Below, one piece after another: positions 1-13,159 of a stretch of DNA of 64,000 nucleotides. The notes under the pieces were generated by a model. It was not told where the DNA came from and did no database searches. It saw nothing but the letters and a program-made list of their open reading frames with translations. Within the stretch, counting starts at the first letter, position 1. The number at the start of each line of letters is the position of its first letter. The stretch comes from Malurus cyaneus samueli. Lineage: Eukaryota; Chordata; Aves; Passeriformes; Maluridae. The stretch lies in contig CM019219.1 of the NCBI GenBank assembly GCA_009741485.1, positions 33,514,367 to 33,578,366 on the forward strand, in the 5' to 3' direction. Both the position numbers and the translations under genes were made by a program.

Positions 1-1674
1 AATAAATTTGAATGATACAAGAATGTTTCTGAAAATCTTATTGTAGAATGTGTCAGCTTGTGACATAGTGCCAAAAGTTTCACTGAACAGAAAAAAGAAG
101 GGTCTTTATTTCCCTACTACTTCCATCCCAGATTTCAGCCACAGAAAGACTTCCTGGCTTTTCTGAGAGTTTCTAATTAGAGGATCAAGAGCCTGAAGCC
201 CAGTTTCAGTGAACATTTATCCACCTGGATAGAAGGTCATTTTACAATGAGATTTTCCCTTAAGTCAGTGGAGAGGGAGGAACTGAAGAGAGAGAATAAC
301 ATATTCAGAAGGACTCTCAGAAAGACTTTACAACCAGGCACCACAGGACTCTTACAAAGGCTGACAGGCTCTCTATTATTTATGTAAACCCTCTGTACCT
401 CTTACACGCCAAGACACCACAGTTGTCTTAACCAGTTAGTTGGCAAAGTACTTATAACACATTCCTGATGTAGTACTTGGACTCCAGATTTATGCTAAAT
501 AAAGCGTGGCAGATCCCTTTGGCTTGGTTCTAAGGTTGTCTTCATGCTGTACACAGATTATTTTGGTTAGCAAAAATGTTGACAGCTTTTTTTTTTAAAA
601 GGACCAAACATCAAAAAATCAGAAAGGCACCTGCAGCTCTCAGCACACAACAGCAACAGTTACAAGCTGGGAGGATTTTGGTTTGTCTGAAAAGGAAGGA
701 GAACTTAAGCCTGCAGCTCTATAGAAAATTTCTCTGATATTTAGATGCGTAAACCAGTCTGTGTTTAAAAAACACAATTCAGTAGTACCTTTAAATGATT
801 TTTCATACCATGAAATTTCAAGAACCTATTAGAAGGCTGGAAATCTGATTAATCCAGACAAATGACTCAGAAACTCCACATATTTCTCCAGGCATTTGAG
901 GTTCACCCGGTTCATTGAAAGCTAAATACCAGTGTGGTGGTTTTAATGTAAAAGGGATTAGAGAAAGATGCTTTTCTACAGAGTATTATTATTATCCATT
1001 GCTATAGTCTGAGACAATTGGCAGCAGATCTGTTTGTTAACATTCAGTGCCACATGGGCATCTTGGTCTCAAAAGAACTCCCACCAAAACTGTTTTTTCT
1101 GAACACAAGTTCCTAGTTCCTCATGCTATCTGCTCAAAAGATGATCAGTGGAAAGGAACTTCCTATTCAGAGAAAAACTGGGTTTGGAAAAAGCCTTGAG
1201 ATATACCTCTCATGAGTACTGCCTAGAATCCAATTTACAACCTCTTCAGTGTTATCTCAAGCCTCTCCCACACGGCACAACAGGCTCAGGGGATTTTGCT
1301 ACCAGCCAGAGTGGGAAACAAAGGAGTCATTTTCCAATTATGCCGTGCCTGAAGTGCTCAGCTCACTATACAAAGTCCATAGCCACCAGCTACCAGTCAT
1401 GATTAGAATATTGTAATGGCTTTGCGTTCCCCCATGGGACATCAGGTGGCTCAGATGTTTAGTATAATTACCTTTAACTTAGATGGCTAACGTTTACCTC
1501 TCAGAGACAAAGCTGTTTCCATTAATTTTCCATCTCTAAGTAAAAGCAGTTTTATAAAGCCTACTGAAGCCTACTCCAATTACCTTCCCCTGGGTGTTGC
1601 ATTGGTCATTCCCGCTTGGAATGAGTCTGTACTGCCAGGGGAGAGCTGTTTGTTAGGAATGTTAATGATGGTCC

Positions 1675-1711
1675 AATAAAGAGGAGTTTGATTTTAGAAT
1701 ANAAAAAAAAA
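1675..1711 (+). other. Poly(A) signal followed by an A-tract
   Basis: AATAAA lies at 1675-1680. An A-tract interrupted by one N (1702) begins about 20 bases further on. That spacing is what a polyadenylated 3' end looks like, so this could be the tail of a processed transcript inserted by retroposition, or the 3' end of an unseen gene. I do not recognise the upstream sequence as any transcript, and I saw no target-site duplication. Chance is a fair alternative in AT-rich DNA. Confidence 0.3.
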
Positions 1712-2035
1712 GGTAAGGCACAAGATTCATGGGAAGTGGTGAAAAAGGACAGGAAAATGAAAGGTGTCATACTCATCATAAGGGCTATTCAAAGTCACCA
1801 TGATGAGCCAAAATACCAATAAAGATCAAACATCTTCCGTCACAATTTATTTCAGTTTCTGGTTATCCCAAATTTTATACTGTCTCCATAGATGATCTGT
1901 AGAAATAGAGAAGTTCCACAGTCTTGTTGAATCATAATGCCCAGAACATACTTTCAGAATATGTAAGGTTTCATTTTATTTATTTACAAGTGAAGAGTTT
2001 GTTAAATTAGCTAATTTCTGGAGAGAATGTTTTCC

Positions 2036-2085
2036 AGTTCTAATGGGTACCTCTCTAAAGAGTTCTAATGGAAACCTCTCTAAAG
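2036..2085. repeat. 25-bp tandem duplication, two copies
   Basis: Two adjacent 25-bp units (2036-2060 and 2061-2085) both start AGTTCTAATGG and end CTCTCTAAAG, differing at two or three bases. It is a simple local duplication; no function is suggested. Confidence 0.85.
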
Positions 2086-4503
2086 AGTTGTATGATGAAA
2101 AAAAACCAATGCTAACAAGTGGTGTTCTATTGGAAGGTTATCTCATCTTCTCCAGAAATCCTTCCTCAGTTTTCTACTATGTTATCCTACTGATTTATTT
2201 TCCATTTCCTCATATTTATATGCTGACTTTTCACGCTGAAATTATATGAGGATTAAAGAGCATGAACAAATTTTCACCTGTTCAGGCTATTTAATTTCAA
2301 CACATGAGAACTGGAAGTGATTATTTCTGACAAGACTTTGCTCTGCAGGCTACCAATAGCTAGATAACTACCCTTGTGAACGAAATGTCAACATACAATT
2401 TATACTCATGACATTTTTTCTGTCCAAATGAAGATGTCAGCAAGATCTAAATACTTCAAGTTAGTATATAAAAATTAATCTTGGAGTTAGCAAATTCACT
2501 GAAATTTTTCACATAGACAGACTGCAGGCCTTTCCAGGGCACAGTGACACAAGCATATCTCACCTTGCTGAAAACCAACTCATTTACAGAGTTTCATGGC
2601 TTCACTGGTGTTTTCTGCCCAAACACAAAGCCCAGTGTGTCTCCTCTACAATTCTGGTTAGAGTTCTTTCTTTCTCTTCAATCCATACTATTTTTTAAGC
2701 AAACTTATTGCAGAATACATTCTGGAAGCCTGCAAGCTGGAACTCTGCCAGCTCTATTAGCAAAACCTTCAATCCTTTGACAAAGAGGCCTGAAATGGCC
2801 AGAGCTCAGCCCAGAGTGGCAGCACAACAGCCCTCTCTAATCCCAGGCATAAATCACGGCAGGTGTAGGTGGGAGGAAAGTGCTAAAACCAAATCACTGG
2901 TCACATAGAGAACCATAACTCAACATCACTGCTAGTCCCAGGCACAGAAATAAACCAGGGGCCAACAAGAAAACAGGAAAAATTCCTGCCACTGGGACTT
3001 CTGTGCACATCTAGTGTTACCGCTCATGCTTTCTCTTACCCCAAATCTAAAAAAAATCAGAGCTGGATATAAATCCAGCCCACAATCTATGTGTTACAGC
3101 TCCACGAGACACAAGGCATATGTTCTCCATACGGAAAGTACAAGACTGTTGATCATTTCCTAGGGAAAAATGAGATGCTTTCCACCAGGGTGTTTTCAAG
3201 CTGAACCACTGAGCATCTGGAAAATATTCTCTCCCATGTTCTGCCACTGTACTTGTTATATTTGCAACACAATGTATTGAATGACCTAAGACTCTTGGGT
3301 CTGGTGAACAAGTATTTAAAGATGACATTTTTTTTCTGTTACTTAAAGTAGGACTAAGTTCTATTTCAGCACATGAAGGCTACATATACTCAGTCTTAGT
3401 GCAGCCTAGAAGATTTCAATAGTGGTTTTTAATTTTTAAAGCAGTTCTCAAGTGTTTGCTCAGTGAACCTGTCACACACATGAGCAATATCTTCCTGTTC
3501 AAACTGGCTGAAGGGATTAGATCATGCTTCTTGCTGATAACTTCTGCAGAAAACCCACAGGGCTTGCTTGGGAAAGAACACAAATCCATGGCTGTCTGCC
3601 CAATAGACAGATGTGCAATGGAAAGCCCAGAGCACCCCAATATTTAAATGCTACAAGGAGTTACCTGTGTCTAGGAGACCCTCACCGGGCAGAAGTCCGA
3701 GCAGCAGATTTAAGGTTTTATTTCACCCCCAGCCACTACTACTCCTCACAGAGATTTTGACTGCTGACATAATCAGTTTTCCCAGCAAGCACAAAAAACA
3801 GAAATGTTTTGCATTTTTCAAAGGGAAACCTTTTGGCCCATCCCAGCTGTTTTCCAAAAAGCCATGACTAGCTCCTGGGAAGGACAAGCAGGCATCCTGC
3901 ACCCTTTTCACTCCAAGCCCCTGGGGTGCTCCAGTGCCCACAGGCACCTTGGCCAGCACTGGCCACTGCTAAGAGGCAAAGCTCCCTGCTGAGTTCAGAG
4001 ATCCTCAGCCAGGCTCTGCTCTTCCTGGGGTCCCGGTCTCTCCTGTGAATATTTGACAAGGTACCTCACCCGGTAACAGAGCAACACCATGAGTCACAGC
4101 TGCCCTGCTGCTTTATAGTTCACCCATTCCTGCTCACTGTGGGGCTGAATACAAACTCTGAAGCAATGGGAAATTCAACAGTACTTATAAAGTGTTATTA
4201 ATACATAAGCACTTGCTAGTTCAGAAGGCAAAATGAAACCTTGAATAATTCAGCATGACTTTCTTTGCTGAAAAGTGTATTTTTTGCTAAAAATAGTATT
4301 TTTAATTAACCATCAATATTAATATATATTAAAAAATCCTCTAAAACAGCTGGTAATTCCATGGCCAAGCGAGCAGTGTAGACCAAAATGCAATTTGCAT
4401 GATTTGCAGCATACTATTCAATTGAGAAGAAAACAATCAGCACCACAAGTGTCCGAGTAGGGTGGAGGCACAACAGAACATGAGTACAGAGATGCAGGAT
4501 GTT

Positions 4504-4546
4504 CCTCTGATGTTGAGGTGGGGAGGTGAAACCCCCACCTCAGAGG
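4504..4546. repeat. GC-rich imperfect hairpin
   Basis: GAGGTGGGG at 4515-4523 pairs perfectly with CCCCACCTC at 4533-4541. An outer CCTCT at 4504-4508 pairs with AGAGG at 4542-4546 after a small bulge. It lies in a short GC-rich patch in AT-rich surroundings. It is too short for a typical microRNA precursor. Confidence 0.6.
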
Positions 4547-7500
4547 CACTGCCCTCTGTCCCTTCTGCCCAGGGGACACCAGTGCCAGTGGAGCCAGGGG
4601 GACACTTTCCTTGGAAAGGCACACAGTTTGGATTGCACAGTTTTTAAATGATCTGTTAAAGACAGAACTCAACAGTACTATTCTTACTGTGAAAAGGGAA
4701 CATCTCACAGGAGCAAGTAAATGTAGTCCAAGTGTGGGAAGAAAATACAGGTCACTACTATGAGAATAAAACACTCAAGTGGAGCCAAACTTGACAAGAT
4801 CAAATTTCCCCACCAAAAGCCATAGTCATAGACTTCTGTGCCAGAACCTGAATACACAGGAAGTGAATCCTTGTAAAACATTATGCCATGTGTAGGGCAC
4901 TCCTTCAGCAATAGTCATTGCTCTTTCATTATGCTGAAAAAATGTTTTGGTGACAAAAGTACTTTCTGAGTCTCTGGTTGGAGAAGCTTGTAAATTGTAC
5001 CTCTCAATTTTTGTGGAACTGAAAATCCATCAAAACAAGAAGCAGCAAGTCATAAGTTTAGTAATAGTAAACAAATTGTTACTTTTTAAACCACTCTCTG
5101 CTTTCCCTTTTTTCAAAGTTCTGTCTATGCATTTTGTGCCCATCCAAGCTCAGTAAAGGGCCCGACACATTTAACACTGCTGACAATCATAGAAAACAAC
5201 CTGAGACAAATCCTAAGGGAATCTCTTAGACCAGAATCCTCTGAAGAGTTATAGACTCTATTTACACAACTTCCCTATGCCAATAAATCTCTGTTAGAGG
5301 CCAGGCTCCAGGGAGAAACCCTGGAGAATTTTTCACGCTCCACATTGCCCGATCATCACATGGGAACACATCCTGAGCAGCAATGTCATCTGCCAGGGAT
5401 CCCAACTGCTTCCCTTCCTCTCACGTCTCAGTTTTTTCTGCTCTCCCAGTAGATTAAATGATACCACCATGAAAAAACACTGCTGCTGCCAGTCCTGTAG
5501 ATGCCCAGATCTCTGGAGAGCTCAGCAGAACAGCTACTGCTGTTGGTAAACATCCTAGAAAATACACACTTCAGGTAAAAAATGCCTCCCCTATTCCAAT
5601 CTATCTTTTAAGAAAAGAAATTTCTCTTTCTTGCTCATTCGCCATTGTTCTTTCTGTCACATAAACAAGCGCTACAGGGGGAAAACTGCAATAAAGATCC
5701 CTCTTTAGAGAAGCAGAACTAATTCTGTTCTTGCTGCAAAGATTTTAAAAAGACAAAAACCTGCACACCGAACAACAAACAAAGTGGTAAACAAAACATA
5801 CTAATGTTTTTTCTAAGATTTCTATTTATCCTCAAAATGCTTCAGTTGCGCACAGAATTTTAAGTACTGTATTGCCTTTGAAACATAAGGATCATCATAA
5901 TGTTAAGACAAATGTGGTTTTCTGTGTAAGGAAGCAGCACTCAACTTTGGATCAGGAGTGATTTTTATTTAACAGATAATTGAGTTTGTAAGTCAAGTTT
6001 TAATGCAGCTGGGTCTTCAGAGCTGAGGATCTGAATGCCAGAATTACAATTGCTCTTTTACATGTCAGCACCATTCTCCAACAGCAGCTCCACAGCCGCT
6101 TAGCAACTCTCAACGCAATGCCTTTAGGGCAGGACTTTTTTCCTAAGTTATCTGATGCACCTCTTAATTCAGGGCCAAAGGACAAAGACAGCAATGAAAT
6201 ATAAAATCGTGGGCTGAGGGTCCATTCTTGGCTTCGGGATGTTGTCACCGTTGCAGCCACTTCAATTTTTGCACTCACAGCGGTGCTTTGCTGCCTGCTT
6301 GCCCATCAGTCCTGAGTCCTGAGGACACTGAGGCATGTCAGCCTTGACCACAACACCCAAGCAACAAATGATTCCTCCCACACTACCATCAAGTCGTTCC
6401 TTGCTAAAAGTTTACGAATTCTCCAGCCATAATTATTTAGTCCTCAAGTGCTAGGTGTTGCACCCCATACCAAGATCCCTTATCTTGTAATTAAATATCC
6501 ACGGCTGTCTCACAAAAGCAGCACTGAGGATTATTGTGTTCCAAGAAGAATTCTTCCCAAAGCTTAAACAGAATGTAAATTAAACTGCATGTTTTTATGG
6601 AGGAGCAGGCTGGCATGGGGAAAGAGGGGAGGGGTGTTACAAGGGGAACAGTGGGTTTTCAAATTAATCTAGTTTGCCACAGTTTATTATTAGAGACAGA
6701 TAAAATTTAAGCTATTTTGGTGGGCTAATTGCATTCTGGTTTGAAAGGAAAATCATGTATCACAAAATTTAAGTCAGATTTCTGTACTCAAATGAATGAA
6801 CAACATTCACAAAACCCATTAATGGAATCACAAGGTGATTATGGAAGCACTTGTTTCAAGCACAGACATTTATCACCGAGTTAGTTGCTTTTCTGTTTTC
6901 GTAGTGAGAGAATAGCTGCTATCCCCTATACCCAAGTAAAGTCTTCTGAGGTTTATAAAATCTTGCTGCTGTAATATTCAAGCATTTCAAAGCTTTCATA
7001 GCCTTTGTCTTCCCAGCAAATCTAAAAGCTTTGGAAAATCTCATTGTCTAGAATAGAGAAAAAGATTGAACCTTCTATCCATAGGGAAATAACAGAATTT
7101 TGAAGTGTCCAACTTCAAATCAATGCTGAGACAAAAGATAACACCCCATCCCCCTTTATTGTTTTTGCAAGAAAAGGATCCCAAATATTTCAGTTTCATG
7201 AGAATCAGTATGGACTTTCTAGATCATGGGGCACCAGAAAGAATCCCCAGAAGGTTTTCTGGGTAGGCAGTAACACAGATACACATTCAATTCAAAAGCT
7301 TGCTTCTGGATCCTCTGTTGCACAAGGAAAACTGGAACTTTTTCCTTAAAAAAAACATTCCCACATCAAACTAACCACAACCCTGCTGTGATTTTGGGGC
7401 AGAAAGAGGAGAAGGCCCAGAATTACAAAGGATCTCCCTAGGTTTGGACCACCTCCTTCTGAGCCTCCCTGAATGGGCCTCGCAATCCAAGTCCTGATTT

Positions 7501-8275
7501 TAAAATTTACATTTCTTATAGTCTTCTAATAATTACTAGAGCCAGCACACTAGCCATGACTCAGAACTGCATCAAGCAACAGAAATCATGAAGGAAAGAT
7601 GTGTCTGAAGTCACAGCCCTTTCTTCTGGGATTTGACCCTGAACTCGAAGTCTGCTATTATAAAATTCTATTTCAACACCTCAAAGTCACTCCTGGGCTT
7701 CTGCACTGCAGTATTTGACAGCCAATAAGTAAACCCCAGCTTTTCCTTAGCACGGATGGAAGAGGTGGACATCCAGCTGCACTTTATACAGTGATTTTCA
7801 TGCAAAACACACAGCTGCTCCCTGGGAATTAAAACTTTGTTTTTCACTGAAGCATCCATGTGAGCATCCAGTAGTGAACCATGAAAGCAGACTTATTCTT
7901 GCTCAACCTTTTTCTGGACCTGGAGCTCCCACTGCAATTTTCTCACACACAGAGCAGGACAGCACACTTTCTTCTGATGGGCACAGGAACAGGAAAAACA
8001 GAAAAATGGTGCAGAAACTCACAGCTCTAATTTGATCTGATGTGAAACCCCATTGGCCAGCCATTCGCTGTGCATTGCAGTAGCAGAGTCCCCAAGACTC
8101 TTCTCTTTTTTTCACTGTCACTTTAGTTTCCCTCAGGACAATGTGATATCATTTCAATTTTGTTTCCAGTCTTAGAGGGTTTCAATTCACTTTCAAACAC
8201 TGCATTGAATTTACATCAGAACACGTTACAGCTTCACTTAATGTTCTTTCCTCTTTTGTAGCTGTACATTTTCAA

Positions 8276-8290
8276 NNNNNNNNNNNNNNN
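8276..8290. other. Assembly gap of 15 N
   Basis: Fifteen consecutive N. True gap length is unknown, so features must not be joined across it. Confidence 0.98.
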
Positions 8291-9298
8291 GCCTCCAAAA
8301 GGATCCCACGGGAGCAAATCCAATCAAGTTTCAGCACTGCAATCAAGCTGTGATTCCAGTGTATGTTCCCCATGTGCAAAGCCACTACTGCATCATCTTC
8401 CTAATGCTGCATTGCAAGGTTTCCTTCTAATCATCAGGAGCAGAGTGATTTGGTTTGTTCCTTTGATAATATCAAATGCATGGGAAAGCACTGGGCCCTC
8501 CTGCTTCTCCATTAAACACCACAGGACTCTGAGTAATTCCCTTGCACATTGTTTGGAAAAGCTCAGAAAATCACCTTCATTTTCAAAGAATTTCTGTAGG
8601 AGCCTCGTGACATATTCCAAAGGCCAGTAGCAGGGGGGTGCCTGTGAATGTCATATCAGCTCCTCTTCACACAAAATCCTTGAGTTAATTTGATCTGCAT
8701 ATTCATGGTTTCAGATTAGCTCTTAATGCAAAACTATTGTTTCACACTCTCAGCTTCAGAGTGGTACAAGAGTTCACAGCTTTTCCCACTGTTGTATTCT
8801 CCCCCCTTTCCCACACTTCAGAGTAATTAAACTCCTTGTTTCTGAGGGAGTGCTCAGATCCAGCACAGCTCCAGCAGTCTGCCCTCATCCTGGTGAAGGC
8901 TGCAGGAAAATCCATCATCCCAGGGACTGAATTTTGTGCAACTAAAGTGATGAGGCCCAGAAACAAGCCCGGCTCCAAGTGCTTGTCCTGTGAACCTGCA
9001 GGGAGGGGAGAATGACAGGCAGACGCTCCCAGCACCTCTCCACGCTTGGCCATGAAGATAAAATACTCATGAGTTGGTAACAAGCCTGGCAGCCTCCTCC
9101 AGGCTGGAGCTATCAATCATGTCCAGCACAAGCTCCACAAAATGTTTGCAGAGAAATCCAAGAGCCCTAAACCATCCCGGTGAGCTTTACTAATTATTTT
9201 CTCTTTTGCTTTTACATAAGTGAAGTTACCTGAGTCAGAGATGAGGCTGAACATTTTCCAGGTGTGCCTTCGAATTGGACTGGCTCAAAATAAGCACC

Positions 9299-9336
9299 AA
9301 AAAAAAAAACAAAAACAAAAAAACAACAAAAAAAAA
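9299..9336. repeat. A-rich low-complexity tract
   Basis: An almost pure A tract interrupted by single C bases. It could be the decayed A-tail of a retroposed copy, but I recognise no element body on either side. Confidence 0.85.
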
Positions 9337-10273
9337 CCTACAAACCAGGAATGCTCTTAATTGTTCTGCAAAATAAGAATATTCAAACTTTTCAAGTGGC
9401 TATTTTCTATTTTCTCTGCTCTCTAAGTCATCCATATATGCTATTTCCCTCCTCCAGAGTAAGAAGTGTGTAAATGGAAGAAGAGTTAAAAACAGCACCA
9501 CTGCTGTTAGAACATGAGCAGGCATCACTAGCAGCACTTCTTAAAAACATGTCTGTGGAGTGCCTAGAAACTGCAGTGAAAAGCAAGCCCTTACTATGCT
9601 AAGTTGTACAGAGACACAGAAAAAGCCTTGCTACTGCATCACAGACTTATAGGCTAGAATTTTGTTTTTTTTACTCCAACATTTTTACTCGCTGACATAC
9701 TGCTGCTGGCTGAGATGATAGTTTTAGCCTGTTCTACAGTCGAGAGTAGAAATTAGTAGGAAACACATTGCTTTTATAGTTACTGCTAGTAAATGTAGCT
9801 ACTAATAACACTAGTAGTTACAGTTACTGATAAAAAACAGACTTAGTGTTGTTATTGAAGGTAGAAGCAGCTGTAATGGTATAAGAAAGACCAAACAGAT
9901 CTATTCTCTCATTTCTAGGTGGAAGTTATTGGAAGCTATTACATCAGAAGTTTATAACCAAGGTGTCAATGGTTCATGGTCCCATTTCCCAAAAGTTTGT
10001 CAAATAACTGATAATGTACTTCATCATTAAACTTACAGCGCAAAGCCATATCCTGCAGCAAAATTAAATCTGGCTTAAATCAGTTTATTTTTCCGTACCT
10101 TCCACTTTTGCAGGCTGAAACGCTCTCTTAGGGCCTCCCTTTTTAATCAGTGCCGTCAGCTGAAGCTCTCAGATGTCACACAGCATTTAGCCCATGGTGG
10201 GGATTATCTCTTTCAAGTATTTTAAGCAGAAAAAAACCCAGCTGTGATGCAAACGGCATGAATAAAGGGTGCA

Positions 10274-10870
10274 GTGTGCAATCTGCACTGCCTGAATAGG
10301 CACATGGCAGCTGAGCTCTGGGTGCTGTCAGGAAGCAGGGCTCAGACTGTTGGATCAGGATCTGCTCATCCTCCGTGGGGCTGCTCAGGTGATCAGCCCT
10401 GCTGTGTGCTCACTTGGGTTTCTCCAGGCAAAAGGAGCAGGCAGAGAGATGAAGGAATGCTATTTTGGGCAGCAACCATGAAAGATGGCTTGACTGAGAC
10501 ACAGCTCTTGTGTAAACACTTTTATCCTGTTTCACAGAGCATCTTCTCCCACCACAGCCCGTCCCCCACACCAACAGCTGGGTTGCATTTGAGCTCCATT
10601 CCTGCTGGAGCTTACACATGCTTTGCATCCATCTCTGGGAGCAGTGGGGCCCTCCCCAGTGCAGGGCTGAGCTGGTCCCTGCCTGCAGGACACTTGTTTG
10701 GCCATGGGGACAGTGTGATGAGGTGACATCCTGCCCAGAAAAGCACTGTGCTCCACTGGCTGCAGGAGGCTCCTTTTGCAGAACTTTCCACTGCTCTGAA
10801 GCACCTTCTGCAACAGTGTGTAAATCCTGCATGCCACCGACTCACGGTTTTTATCTCTCCCGTTAAAAGT
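10274..10870. other. GC-rich patch of unknown origin
   Basis: This stretch is clearly richer in G and C than its surroundings. It is open for 140-150 codons on both strands in overlapping frames, which is expected when stops are rare because of base composition. The translations show no family motif and no consistent preferred strand. It could be an old repeat, an exon remnant or a GC-biased island. I cannot assign it. Confidence 0.35.
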
Positions 10871-12125
10871 CGCATTACAAATGATGTCTACACACACAAA
10901 TAATTGGCTGGGACCTCGCTAAATGTTTGCATGACATTAACTTACTGGCTCACGTTTTGGCCCCAAACATGAACATCAGCAATGTTGTTCCAGGCAACAT
11001 GAAATTAATCCTGCTGCTCACTGGGAAATTCAGGAATTACTGAAACTTGCTTTCACGACTGAGCTTGCTTCTACTGCACAACATGTACCTTTTCACTGAA
11101 ACTTCTCTGAGACATGGAATGGTGAAAGTGAGGGAAATTCAGTCTTAATATGACAAAAACAACAACTCAAAGTAACAATTTTAGTTGTACCAGATGTGGC
11201 AGACCAGCGAGAATTAAAGAACCTATTTTTCCTTAAAAAAAAATATTCTCCTGCAGCATTTCAGAGTCAGGATGACACTAGGAACAAACATCTGCTCCCA
11301 TTTTGATTTCAGATCAGGATCCTCTCTGTAAGAGTTCAAAACAACCATCTGGAGTTGATCCAAAGTCTGTTTGGAAATCAGTGGGAGCATTTACACCATT
11401 TCTGGTGCATGTTGGAACAGCTCATTGGCTCCCAAAGTACAATTGTAAAGATGAAGAACATCCAAACCCTAACTCACAGCTTTATTGATTCATAAACAAG
11501 TTTTACTGTGCAAAAATGTTTATAGTGGCTTTTACTTCTTTATCTGGGTTTTCCCATATATTGACATACATTTCTGCTGGAAAACAGAGCAGCAATGACT
11601 GAATCAACAGCTGCACTTTAGTGATAAGAGATCAATTAACAAGTTGTGAGAGCTGTTGCTATTCAGTGTCTGCTAACTAAACTAAACTTCTGTGGCTGTG
11701 AAGGCCTGACTCCAACTAGCCATAGTAGTACATCATACCACACGTTTATGGATTTTACTATCACCATTTTAGTTCTAATGCAGCACTTACAAAAGAAGGA
11801 AGAAAGAGTTTGTGTTTGCTGATGCTCTTTTTTTTCCAGTATAGTCCAATAAATAGCAGCTGTTACAACTTACATTGAACTGGTAAATGATCACTAAAAA
11901 ACATAATTAAACATATTTGCCATTTGTGCAACTGCAGGCTGGGGAGCTGCCTATTCCTTCCATGGCAAACAAGTGCCATGAGTATGTTCCTGACATTAAT
12001 CAATACTCTCCAGTGCTGAGATACTCAGAGCAGAAGGATGCAAACCCCTCTGCTGTTGCACATTGCAAGAACAATACGAAACCAGCAGTCTTGGTGGAAG
12101 CTGTAGAGAAACACCACTTTTCAAA

Positions 12126-13159
12126 TGTATTGGGTTTGTGTGGTCAGATTTTGGTATGGGGGAGCTACAGCACAGGCTCCTGTGAGCAGCTGCCACAAGG
12201 TTCCACCATGTCCAGTAGAACCAATGCCAGCTGGAGCTGCCACTGGCCAAGGCTGGGCCAAACAAGGATGGTGGTGACACCTCAGGGGTAACAGATTTGA
12301 GAAGAAAAAAAAATGTTATTACAGTTGTAATTGGGTCCAGAGCAGAGCAGGGTGAGGATATGTGTGAGAACAGCTCTGCACACACCCAGGGCAGGGCAGG
12401 AGCTGCTCCTGGCACCAGAGCTGGGATTGCCCTGAGATTCTGTGGGGAAGCCCAGTGAGACAGGGGTCTCACTGCAGCCCATGGAGATCAGCAGGCATGC
12501 ACAGATCCACCTGCAGCCCCTGGAGGAACCCACACCAGAGCAAGGGGATGCCCATAAAAGGCTGTGACCCTATGAGGGACCCACATTGGAACAAGGTCCT
12601 GGCAGGGACCTCTGGGCCCGTGGAGAGAGGCCCCCACGCTGGATCAGGTTTGCTGGAAGGTCTTATGACCCAGATTGGAGCATCCTCTGCCTGAAGGACT
12701 GACCCCATGAAAGAGTGACCCACGCTGCAGCAGTTCATGCTTGGGATCAGGTTGGAGAAGTTCATGGAGGACTGTCTCCTGTGGGAGGGAGCTGTGGAGC
12801 AGGGGAAGGACTCCGACTCTCCTCCCTAAGCAGCAGTAGAAATAATGTGATGAACTGACCACAACCCCCATCCCCATCTCTCAGCACCACTGGGGTAGGA
12901 GATAAAGCTGGGAAGGAGGGAGGAGTAGGGGGAAAAGGTCTTATTTCACATTTTCCTGCTCTGATTTTGTAATAAATTCAGTTAATAACTCTAATTACGG
13001 CCTGTTTTGCCTTTGAGGATATTTGATGAGTGATCTCTCCCAGTCCTTATCTCAGCTCATGAACTCTACTGTATTTTCTATCCCCTGTCCAGCTGTGGAG
13101 GGGAGAGACAGGGAGGCTTTGATGAGTGTCTGACATCCAGCCAGGGGTAACCCACTATA
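12126..13159 (+). mobile_element. Solo LTR, songbird ERV-L type
   Basis: The element starts TGTATTGGGTTTG and ends near TAACCCACTATA, an imperfect inverted terminal repeat of the TG...CA kind with the final CA decayed to TA. The interior (about 12480-12790) carries degenerate repeats of the form 'gacccacgctgg...gagcag', a pattern I know from avian ERV-L type LTRs. AATAAA at 12971-12976 sits towards the 3' end, fixing the plus orientation. No retroviral coding sequence adjoins it on either side, so it is a solo LTR left by recombination. I could not see a target-site duplication. It is a different LTR family from the ends of ERV copies A and B. Frames of 75-158 codons inside it are not genes. 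Confidence 0.8.

Larger units (their letters stand above)
1..8275. other. AT-rich sequence without a recognisable gene
   Basis: I read both strands and found no open frame that resembles a known protein and no recognisable transposon body. Open frames here are at most about 120 codons, often open on both strands at once, with no family motif. The small features listed separately are a poly(A)-signal/A-tract pair near 1.7 kb, a 25-bp tandem duplication near 2.05 kb and a GC-rich hairpin near 4.5 kb. The stretch could be intergenic or intronic; the sequence does not decide. Confidence 0.6.
8291..12125. other. Sequence without a confirmed gene
   Basis: No recognised gene. A 75-codon minus-strand frame at 8393-8620 has a protein-like composition and is discussed as a weak exon candidate. 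A low-complexity A-rich tract sits at 9299-9336 and a GC-rich patch at 10274-10870. The rest looks like unique AT-rich DNA. Confidence 0.55.

Noticed and set aside
10274..10832. 150- and 140-codon frames on opposite strands
   Set aside because: Both strands open together in a GC-rich patch with no motif or splice context; composition explains them.
11996..12765. Several frames of 75-158 codons
   Set aside because: They lie in or across the solo LTR at 12126-13159, which is non-coding.
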